NCBI GenBank assembly: GCA_905210855.1
Contig: CAJLYL010000050.1
Location: 1 to 12,277, forward strand
From: an uncultured Clostridia bacterium
GTDB taxonomy: Bacteria > Bacillota > Clostridia > UMGS1810
Direction: 5' to 3'
DNA: 12,277 bases
Shown: piece after piece, positions 1-5,276 of the stretch
Layout: the number at the start of each line of letters is the position of its first letter
Position numbering within the stretch: position 1 is the first letter of the stretch
Translations under genes and position numbers: made by a program
Notes under the pieces: model-generated
Seen by the model: only the letters and a program-made list of their open reading frames with translations
The model's database searches: none
Told to the model about the DNA's origin: nothing

Positions 1-53
1 CAGTCGTTAAAACTACTACGCTATAAAAAGTCTAACTTTTGGGGGTCACATCA
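1..53. mobile_element. Terminal end of an IS3-family (IS150-like) insertion sequence, cut by the window edge
   Basis: Read on the minus strand from position 53, the sequence starts TGATGTGACCCCC and continues AAAAGTTAGACTTTTT. This closely resembles the terminal inverted repeats of IS3-family elements, which begin with TG and carry a CCCC-AAAA-GTTAGAC core. The tip would be at 53 and the element would extend leftwards out of the window. No transposase coding is visible in these 53 bases, so orientation and completeness cannot be told, and I cannot identify a target-site duplication with one end only. The call rests on my recognition of the end motif. A solo or degenerate end, or a chance resemblance, remains possible. 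Confidence 0.55.
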
Positions 54-180
54 AAGTCCGACTGCACGGAAAGGCTCATTTTTTTATTCATTTATTGCCG
101 CAAATCTGTTTTCCACCGACAAATGTTTGCAAATCACTCCCCACGAGCCAATGCACAAACCAAATCGGTTCAAACATTCA
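54..180. other. Intergenic stretch between ugd stop and the IS-like end
   Basis: No gene is supported here. Directly after the ugd stop, minus-strand RNA can form an imperfect hairpin at 178-150 (AATG/CATT base, AACC/GGTT top, wobble pairs between). It is not followed by a U tract, so it is not a convincing intrinsic terminator. A T7 run at 80-86 on the plus strand is not preceded by a stable hairpin. Confidence 0.4.
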
Positions 181-1071
181 TTAATCTCTCATAAACAGAT
201 CTCTGGTGTACACCTTATCTTTAACATCATCCAGACAGCTGTCATATCTGTTTGCGATTATTGCATTGCACTGTTTCTTAAATTCGTCCAAATCACCGAT
301 TACCCTGCTGCCGAAGAATGTTTCGCCGGCTTTGAGTGTCGGCTCATAGATAACCACTGTGGCGCCCTTTCCCTTGATGCGTTTCATCACTCCCTGAATG
401 GAACTTTGGCGGAAGTTGTCGCTGTTTGATTTCATGGTGAGCCTGTACACACCCACAATGACCTCTTTCTCCTTAGCCTCGTCCCAGCTGTCGTTTGCGC
501 CGTAAGCACCGGCAATCTCAAGCACACGCTCGGCTATAAAATCTTTCCTTGTCCTGTTCGATTCCACAATCGCCTCAATCAGATTCTCGGGCACATCAGC
601 ATAGTTTGCAAGCAGCTGCTTGGTGTCCTTTGGCAGGCAATAGCCGCCGTAGCCGAATGACGGGTTGTTGTAGTGCGAGCCGATTCTCGGGTCAAGGCAC
701 ACCCCGTCTATAATCTGCCTGGTGTCGAGTCCTTTCATCTCCGCATAGGTGTCAAGCTCGTTAAAATATGACACACGAAGTGCAAGATAGGTGTTTGCAA
801 AGAGCTTTACCGCCTCTGCCCCGGTGAATCCCATAAACAGAGTGTCTATGTTCTCCTTTATTGCGCCCTCGGCGTCAAGCGTGGCTGTGAGGTCAAGCTG
901 TTTTTCCGCAAGATATTTTTCTATGTAATCGTCCTGTATCGGCGATTTTTTGTTGTTTATAAGCTCCACTTTCTCGGGAATGATGTCCACCGCGTACACA
1001 GTGTTGTGCTGAGAGAGCAACGTCGCTATGGAAAGTCCCACATATCCTGTGCCTGCTACTGCTATTTTCAT
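181..1071 (-). CDS. ugd: UDP-glucose 6-dehydrogenase with large internal in-frame deletion, probably inactive
   Basis: The family oxidises UDP-glucose to UDP-glucuronate with two NAD+, in the cytoplasm, supplying capsule and cell-envelope polysaccharide. The N-terminal Rossmann start (GTGYVGLS, residues 7-14) and the C-terminal half are intact. Retained active-site equivalents are K89 and N93 (AVKLFANT), the catalytic cysteine C145 and D149 (GYGGYCLPKDT), and the C-terminal VYTRDLF. The 296 residues are far short of the usual 388-405. Compared from memory with E. coli Ugd, about 108 residues are missing between ATLDA (63-67) and GAIKEN (69-74). The lost block normally holds the ATPT and KSTVP nucleotide-site segments and the PEFLREG motif with a catalytic glutamate. 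The frame stays open across the junction, near 862-878. The ATG at 1071 follows GGAGG with about 9 bases spacing and has its own promoter. Function is doubtful; a deletion in a functional variant or an assembly artefact are the alternatives. Confidence 0.88.
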   Translation of the reverse strand: MKIAVAGTGYVGLSIATLLSQHNTVYAVDIIPEKVELINNKKSPIQDDYIEKYLAEKQLDLTATLDAEGAIKENIDTLFMGFTGAEAVKLFANTYLALRVSYFNELDTYAEMKGLDTRQIIDGVCLDPRIGSHYNNPSFGYGGYCLPKDTKQLLANYADVPENLIEAIVESNRTRKDFIAERVLEIAGAYGANDSWDEAKEKEVIVGVYRLTMKSNSDNFRQSSIQGVMKRIKGKGATVVIYEPTLKAGETFFGSRVIGDLDEFKKQCNAIIANRYDSCLDDVKDKVYTRDLFMRD

Positions 1072-1128
1072 TTCTGCGCACCTCCGTAAAACGTCTTTTC
1101 AATTGTAAAAGGCTTTTGTTATGCCATC

Positions 1129-1157
1129 ATTTTACCATAAAATATATCAAAAGTAAA
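1129..1157 (-). promoter_or_regulatory. Sigma-A-type promoter of ugd
   Basis: On the minus strand a -35 TTTACT (1157-1152) is separated by 17 bases from -10 TAAAAT (1134-1129), which is preceded by TGG (extended -10). It lies in the 91-base gap after the tatD stop, and the leader to the ugd ATG is about 50 bases. This makes ugd an independent unit rather than the tail of a metG-tatD operon. Confidence 0.7.
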
Positions 1158-1162
1158 GTGTT

Positions 1163-1918
1163 TTATTTTATCCTGTACGCCCTCATGGCGTTATCGTATG
1201 TCTGTCTTGCCACGTCCTCAAAGCTGATTTCCTTAATCTCGGCGATTTTGCGCGCAACGCACTCCACAAGCAGAGGGTTGTTGCGCTGCCCGCGGTGCGG
1301 CTCGGGTGCAAGGTACGGGCTGTCCGTCTCTATAAGCAGCCTGTCCATCGGCACTACTGCTGCCGCCTCGGCAAGCTTGCGTGATTTTTTGAAAGTAATC
1401 GGCCCGGCAAACGAGATGTAATATCCCATGCCGAGCAGGATTTTTGCACTCTCGGCGCTGCCGGAATAGCAATGAATTATGCCGCTGACATCGCTGTGAC
1501 GCTTGAGGATGTCTATGGTGTCGCGCATGGCGTCGCGCGTGTGGATTGCCACCGGCATATCAAGCTCGGCGCACAGGTCAAGCTGAATGTCGAACCACTT
1601 GCGCTGAACCTCGGGCGCGGTGTCGTCGTAGTGATAGTCCAGACCTATCTCGCCGATTGCAACCACCTTGGGGCGGCGGCAGATTTCGCGCAGCGAGTCG
1701 ATGTCCGCCATGGTTATGTTCGCCGTACAGTGCGGATATATTCCTGTGGCGGCGTACACAAAGTCATATTTGTCTGCCAAATCCGCCGCCGCAGCGCTCG
1801 ATTCTATATCAGTGCCGATTTCAACATAGCACCCCATATTTCTGATATCAGACAGCAGCTGATCTCTGTCATTGTCAAATTGCTCATCATTCAGGTGAGC
1901 GTGTGTATCAAAAAGCAT
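1163..1918 (-). CDS. tatD: TatD-family metal-dependent hydrolase (DNase)
   Basis: A 251-residue TIM-barrel amidohydrolase-type protein of the TatD/YabD family, cytoplasmic; members act as Mg2+-dependent DNases in DNA repair or turnover. All family metal ligands are visible: H6 and H8 (FDTHAHLND), E90 (AIGEIGLDYH), H126 (PVAIHTRDA), H149 (IIHCYSGS) and D199 (LLIETDSPYLAPEPHRG). The length is normal for the family. An in-frame upstream TTG at 1954 would add 12 basic residues, but the ATG at 1918 begins right at the conserved MLFDTHAHL. AAGGAG lies about 7 bases ahead of it, so the ATG is chosen. It follows metG, a frequent Firmicute order, but is separated from it by about 190 bases holding a palindromic element. 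I see no good promoter of its own, so it may be read through from metG. The ugd promoter begins just after the stop. Confidence 0.95.
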   Translation of the reverse strand: MLFDTHAHLNDEQFDNDRDQLLSDIRNMGCYVEIGTDIESSAAAADLADKYDFVYAATGIYPHCTANITMADIDSLREICRRPKVVAIGEIGLDYHYDDTAPEVQRKWFDIQLDLCAELDMPVAIHTRDAMRDTIDILKRHSDVSGIIHCYSGSAESAKILLGMGYYISFAGPITFKKSRKLAEAAAVVPMDRLLIETDSPYLAPEPHRGQRNNPLLVECVARKIAEIKEISFEDVARQTYDNAMRAYRIK

Positions 1919-1985
1919 AAAATATCTCCTTGCTTTGTTTTTTCGCAGGCTCAACTGCTTGAGTCCGCATTATGTAATTCCGAAT

Positions 1986-2015
1986 AAACGAAAGGCTCCC
2001 CTGTGCAAGGGGAGC
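1986..2015 (-). terminator. Possible intrinsic terminator downstream of metG
   Basis: Minus-strand RNA forms a perfect stem GCTCCCC / GGGGAGC (2015-2009 with 2001-1995), extendable by one A-U pair, followed by C and then TTTCGTTT. The U tract is interrupted, so termination may be partial; that would still let tatD be read through from metG. The same hairpin is the left part of the intergenic repeat at 1991-2077, so its main role is uncertain. Confidence 0.4.
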
Positions 2016-2077
2016 TGGCGGCGCGTTTTATATTATTTTATCAAAAATAATATAAAACGGAAACGCCGTCTGAGGGG
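1991..2077. repeat. Intergenic palindromic element (two nested hairpins)
   Basis: The element starts AAAGGCTCCCC and ends CTGAGGGG. Its left part is a hairpin of GCTCCCC (1995-2001) and GGGGAGC (2009-2015). Next comes a long palindrome: a perfect 16-bp AT-rich stem (2024-2039 with 2044-2059, 4-base loop) capped outside by CGGCG (2019-2023) pairing with CGCCG (2064-2068) across a GAAA bulge. The terminal AGGGG (2073-2077) can alternatively pair with CCCCT (1998-2002), closing the whole unit. The frame GGGGAGCTGGC...CTGAGGGG resembles interspersed palindromic repeats I know from clostridial (Oscillospiraceae-type) genomes. Only one copy is in this window, so repetitiveness cannot be shown here. 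Confidence 0.7.
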
Positions 2078-2109
2078 ATGTAACCCGACATTTCGTCAAT
2101 TCTGATTTC

Positions 2110-4035
2110 TTATCTGACCTCGCTGCCGTCGGCAATATCCGCCTTTTCCGGCGCCACAAGCGAGAGTGCCTTGCCGTCCGAAGCGGCAAGAATCATACCC
2201 TCGGAGAGAACACCGCGCAGCTTGCACGGCTTGAGGTTAGTCACCCCAACAACCTTCTTGCCCACCATTTCGTCCGGGGTGTAGCTGTCGGCAATGCCGG
2301 AGACAATCTGCTTTGTCTCGCTGCCGATTTTTATCTGCGACACAAGGAGCTTCTTCGCCCCCTCAACCGGCTTGCACTCAAGCACCGTGCCGACCTTCAT
2401 CTGCACCTTGGCAAAATCGTCTATTGTTATCTCCGAGGTTTTCTCCCCGTCTTCCTCCTCGGGTTCATCCTTAAAGATGTCCGCCGCCACCTCTTCGAGC
2501 TTCTTTTTCTCGTCAAGGCGCGCAAAGAGCGGAGTCGCCTCGCCTACGGTGAACGATTCGCCCTCGGTGAATGTCTGCGTTGTGTCCATCTCGGTCTTGT
2601 TCGACTTTATCTGCTCAAAAATCTTAACCGAGGTTTCCGGCATAAACGGAGCAATGAGCACCGCTATGAATCTGATAGCCTCCGCCAGGTTATACAGCAC
2701 CGTCATCAGTCTGTCGCTCTTTGTCTCGTCCTTTGCAAGCGCCCACGGCATGGTCTCGTCAATATATTTGTTGCTGCGCCTTGCAAGGGCGATTATCGCC
2801 TCGGTTGCGTCCGCCGCGCGGAATTTGTTCATAAGATTTATCACAGACTCGCGCGCCTCGGTGCAGGCAGCTTTCAGCTCAGCATCGACAGGGTCGGCAG
2901 CGCCCTTGTCGTACACAGTGCCGCCGAAGTATTTGTTAATCATGGCGACGGTTCTGTTCACCAGGTTGCCCAGAGTGTTCGCCAGGTCTGCGTTATACCT
3001 TGCGATAACCGTTTCCAGAGTTATTGTGCCGTCCTGAGCAAAGGGCATCTCACGCAGCAGATAGTACCTAACCGCGTCCACGCCGAAGTGCCGCGCCAGG
3101 TCGTCAGCGTACATTACGTTGCCCTTTGATTTGCTCATCTTGTCAGTGCCCGAGAGCAGCCACGGATGACCGAAAATCTGTTTCGGCAAAGGCTCGCCCA
3201 GCGCCATGAGCATAATCGGCCAATAGATGGTGTGGAAGCGGAGAATATCCTTTCCTATGATGTGTACATCAGCCGGCCAGTATTTTTTGTACAGCTCGCC
3301 GCTGCCGTCCACATCGTAGCCGAGGGCGGTGATGTAGTTTGAGAGCGCGTCTATCCACACGTATATAACGTGCTTGTCGTCAAAGGTGACGGGTATGCCC
3401 CATTTAAAGGACGAGCGCGACACGCACAAATCCTGAAGCCCGGGCTTGAGGAAGTTGTTCACCATCTCTTTTTTGCGCGATTCCGGCTGGATAAAGTCGG
3501 GGTTGTCCTCAATGTATTTCATCAGTCTGTCCTGATATTTGCTCATCTTGAAGAAATATGCCTCTTCATTGGTCTTTTTGACCGGTCTGCCGCAGTCGGG
3601 GCAGCAGCCGTCATTTATCTGCGTGTCGGTAAAGAATGATTCGCAGGGCACGCAGTACCAGCCCGAGTATTCGCTCTTGTATATGTCGCCTTGGTCATAG
3701 AGCTTTTTAAAGATTTTTTTAACCGCCGCCTCGTGGTAATCGTCCGTGGTGCGGATGAATTTGTCGTAGCTTGAGTTCATCAAATCCCATATGCCCTTTA
3801 TCTGTCCGGCAACGCCGTCAACATACTGCTTGCAGCTTATGCCCTCCGCCTTGGCGATGTCCTCAATCTTCTGTCCGTGCTCGTCCGTGCCCGTGAGGAA
3901 GAAAACGTCGTAACCCATCATTCGCTTAAATCGCGCTATGGCGTCGGTGAGCACAATTTCATATGTGTTGCCGATGTGCGGCTTGCGCGACGCATAGGCA
4001 ATCGCGGTGGTTATATAAAACTTTTCTTTTTCCAT
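2110..4035 (-). CDS. metG: Methionyl-tRNA synthetase
   Basis: Class I aminoacyl-tRNA synthetase that charges tRNA-Met with methionine using ATP, in the cytoplasm. It has 641 residues from the chosen start. Visible in order: the HIGH-type motif as HIGN (20-23), the zinc-knuckle cysteines C128/C131 and C145/C148 (WYCVPCES, CPDCGRP), the tRNA/Met-binding core, the KMSKS loop (299-303), the helical anticodon-binding domain (about 345-480), an acidic linker (about 510-535), and a C-terminal EMAPII/Trbp111-like tRNA-binding domain (about 536-641) used for dimerisation. The length fits bacterial enzymes with this extension. An upstream in-frame GTG at 4071 would lie in the leader hairpin. The ATG at 4035 follows AAAGGA with about 9 bases spacing and starts at the conserved KFYITTAIAY, so it is preferred. 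It has its own promoter and a short leader without T-box or SAM-riboswitch features. tatD follows downstream. Confidence 0.97.
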   Translation of the reverse strand: MEKEKFYITTAIAYASRKPHIGNTYEIVLTDAIARFKRMMGYDVFFLTGTDEHGQKIEDIAKAEGISCKQYVDGVAGQIKGIWDLMNSSYDKFIRTTDDYHEAAVKKIFKKLYDQGDIYKSEYSGWYCVPCESFFTDTQINDGCCPDCGRPVKKTNEEAYFFKMSKYQDRLMKYIEDNPDFIQPESRKKEMVNNFLKPGLQDLCVSRSSFKWGIPVTFDDKHVIYVWIDALSNYITALGYDVDGSGELYKKYWPADVHIIGKDILRFHTIYWPIMLMALGEPLPKQIFGHPWLLSGTDKMSKSKGNVMYADDLARHFGVDAVRYYLLREMPFAQDGTITLETVIARYNADLANTLGNLVNRTVAMINKYFGGTVYDKGAADPVDAELKAACTEARESVINLMNKFRAADATEAIIALARRSNKYIDETMPWALAKDETKSDRLMTVLYNLAEAIRFIAVLIAPFMPETSVKIFEQIKSNKTEMDTTQTFTEGESFTVGEATPLFARLDEKKKLEEVAADIFKDEPEEEDGEKTSEITIDDFAKVQMKVGTVLECKPVEGAKKLLVSQIKIGSETKQIVSGIADSYTPDEMVGKKVVGVTNLKPCKLRGVLSEGMILAASDGKALSLVAPEKADIADGSEVR

Positions 4036-4086
4036 TTTCGTCAATCCTTTCGCGTGATTCCGACAAATCACAGTTCATCAGTATAT

Positions 4087-4115
4087 ATCATACCATTTTT
4101 CGCCTCGGTTTACAA
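4087..4115 (-). promoter_or_regulatory. Sigma-A-type promoter of metG
   Basis: On the minus strand, -35 TTGTAA (4115-4110), a spacer of exactly 17 bases, and -10 TATGAT (4092-4087) preceded by TGG. The predicted start near 4080 gives a leader of about 45 bases. That leader contains a perfect 6-bp hairpin GTGATT/AATCAC (4071-4066 with 4059-4054) just upstream of the AAAGGA ribosome binding site. The promoter lies in the 88-base gap after the spmB stop; no clear terminator for spmAB was seen there. Confidence 0.8.
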
Positions 4116-4123
4116 GTGTTAAT

Positions 4124-4648
4124 TTACATTTTAAATAAAATTTTGCACACAACTATGCTCGATACAAAGCAGACAACATCTGCAAAGAGCGCGCAGCCCA
4201 CGGTATGGCGCGTATTTTTGACACCGACCGCGCCGAAATACACCGCGATTGTGTAAAAAGTCGTTTCGGTCGAACCCATCATGACCGACACGACACGCGA
4301 GCAAAAAGAATCTATCCCCTTTGTGACAAAAATATCGTTAGCCATGGCGAGAGAACCGCTGCCCGAAACGGGGCGCAGGAGCGAAAATGTAAGCAATTCA
4401 TCTGGTATGCCGAGGCGCGAGGTAATCGGCGAGAGCGCCGCGCAAAGGATATCGAGCGCGCCTGACGCGCGAAAAACGCTTATCGCGGCGAACAGACCGA
4501 TGAGCGGCGGCAGTATGGAAACAACCGTCTTTAATCCGTCCTTTGCCCCGACGACAAATGACGAAAAAACATCCGTACCGCGCAAAAAGCCGAAACCGAC
4601 TATCAAACAGAGCGTGACCGGGATTGCATACAGCGACACCGCCCTCAT
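4124..4648 (-). CDS. spmB: Spore maturation protein B (nucleoside-recognition/gate-domain membrane protein)
   Basis: A 174-residue polytopic membrane protein; B. subtilis SpmB is of similar length (about 178). SpmA and SpmB are needed for proper dehydration of the spore core and heat resistance; they carry the Gate domain also found in nucleoside transporters, and what they transport is not known to me. Hydrophobic segments are visible at about 4-22, 43-60, 130-144 and 152-172. The conserved RPVSGSGSLA (92-101) and GSTETTFYTI (125-134) followed by YFGAVGVKNTRHT are present. An ORF start at 4720 exists, but the ATG at 4648 overlaps the spmA stop as ATGA, and GGAGG lies about 8 bases upstream inside spmA. 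Translational coupling to spmA is therefore likely. It is the last gene of the pair; the metG promoter follows. Confidence 0.93.
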   Translation of the reverse strand: MRAVSLYAIPVTLCLIVGFGFLRGTDVFSSFVVGAKDGLKTVVSILPPLIGLFAAISVFRASGALDILCAALSPITSRLGIPDELLTFSLLRPVSGSGSLAMANDIFVTKGIDSFCSRVVSVMMGSTETTFYTIAVYFGAVGVKNTRHTVGCALFADVVCFVSSIVVCKILFKM

Positions 4649-5232
4649 GAGCACTGCCTCCGCGAGCAGATTTTTGCCGCAGTGATACCGCTTATCGCGG
4701 TGACGGCGGAGGCTATCCATATCGGCAGGATAATCTCCCCGGGGTCTGCCGCTCCGGCGGCGGAGCGAATGGCGATGAGTGTGGACGGGATGAGCTGAAC
4801 GGAAGCCGAGTTAAGCACGGCGAGCATACACATATCGTCGCTTGCGCGGTGTGAGCCGCGCAGGTCATTCATTTTGTCAAGCTCGCGCATAGCCTTTATG
4901 CCGAGCGGTGTTGCGGCGTTGGCAAGGCCGAGAAAATTTGCCGTAATGTTCATGGAGATAGCCTTTTCGGCATCGCTGCCGCGCCTAACAGAGCGAAACA
5001 AAAAACGAATGAGCGGTGACATCAGACGGGCAAAAATGTCGGTCAGACCCGACTTTTCGGCAATCGCCATAACCCCCGACCACATGGTCATTATGCCGCC
5101 GATCGATATGACAAAGCCGACGGCGGCGGTGCCGCTGTCAAGCAGCGCTTTCACCGTTTCGTCCATGCCGCCTGTGAGCGCCGCCGCAAAAAATGATATC
5201 AAAATCATGACTGCCCAGATTATATTAAGCAA
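4645..5232 (-). CDS. spmA: Spore maturation protein A
   Basis: A 195-residue membrane protein with the nucleoside-recognition/Gate domain, partner of SpmB in spore core dehydration. Family marks are the N-terminal LNIIW, the amphipathic GLTDIFARLMSPLI, and NITANFLGLANAATPLGIKA (about 95-114), followed by a loop and a C-terminal membrane helix. The frame extends to a GTG at 5241, but I choose the TTG at 5232. It puts the protein start at M-LNIIW, matching B. subtilis SpmA (MVNIIW) from memory and giving the usual length (about 196). GGGGTGAT at 5244-5237 is a well-placed Shine-Dalgarno for it. That site lies in the 3' arm of a terminator-like hairpin. The stop overlaps the spmB start as ATGA. 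In B. subtilis the pair follows dacB; here it follows mutS2. Confidence 0.92.
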   Translation of the reverse strand: MLNIIWAVMILISFFAAALTGGMDETVKALLDSGTAAVGFVISIGGIMTMWSGVMAIAEKSGLTDIFARLMSPLIRFLFRSVRRGSDAEKAISMNITANFLGLANAATPLGIKAMRELDKMNDLRGSHRASDDMCMLAVLNSASVQLIPSTLIAIRSAAGAADPGEIILPIWIASAVTAISGITAAKICSRRQCS

Positions 5233-5265
5233 AAAAATCACCCCGTCACAAATATATGACAGGGT
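5231..5265 (-). terminator. Intrinsic terminator of mutS2 overlapping the spmA ribosome binding site
   Basis: Minus-strand RNA from 5265 forms a 9-bp stem, ACCCTGTCA (5265-5257) with TGACGGGGT (5248-5240). There is one U-G wobble and an 8-base loop. GA and seven Us (5237-5231) follow. It begins 11 bases after the mutS2 stop codon. This is a textbook terminator shape, but the 3' arm and U tract also contain the spmA Shine-Dalgarno and lead straight into its TTG start. It could end mutS2 transcription, act as an attenuator for spmAB, or mask the spmA site in read-through RNA. Confidence 0.7.
5237..5244 (-). promoter_or_regulatory. Ribosome binding site deciding the spmA TTG start
   Basis: GGGGTGAT matches the extended anti-Shine-Dalgarno complement GAGGTGAT at 7 of 8 positions and lies 4 bases before the TTG at 5232, with about 8 bases from the G-rich core. 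The GTG at 5241-5239 overlaps this site itself and has no other ribosome binding site upstream, which argues against it as the start. Confidence 0.6.
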
Positions 5266-5276
5266 AATGGGATAAA

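Noticed and set aside
26..40. AAAAGT/ACTTTT hairpin as a terminator
   Set aside because: The stem is short and AT-only on the outside, followed by G5 rather than a T tract on the plus strand; it is better read as part of the IS3-like end.
181..1102. Frameshift explanation for the short ugd
   Set aside because: The frame is open from start to stop, and the missing block is not found in another frame nearby. Sequence on both sides of the junction aligns in the same frame, so it is a deletion.
1919..1954. Longer TatD start at a TTG (1954)
   Set aside because: It adds a basic 12-residue tail not typical of the family and has no ribosome binding site, while the ATG at 1918 has AAGGAG and begins at the conserved MLFDTHAHL.
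2294..3037. 247-residue open frame on the plus strand opposite metG
   Set aside because: It is a serine/alanine-rich antisense shadow of a clear metG reading frame, with no family motifs. The other plus-strand frames (for example 6477-7127 opposite mutS2) are rejected for the same reason.
4036..4086. T-box or SAM-type leader for metG
   Set aside because: The promoter places the start only about 45 bases before the ATG; that is too short for a T-box, and no specifier loop or T-box sequence is seen. Only a small 6-bp hairpin is present.
4649..4720. Longer SpmB start inside spmA
   Set aside because: It would overlap spmA by 76 bases and add a charged tail; the ATGA overlap with GGAGG before the ATG at 4648 is far better and gives the family length.
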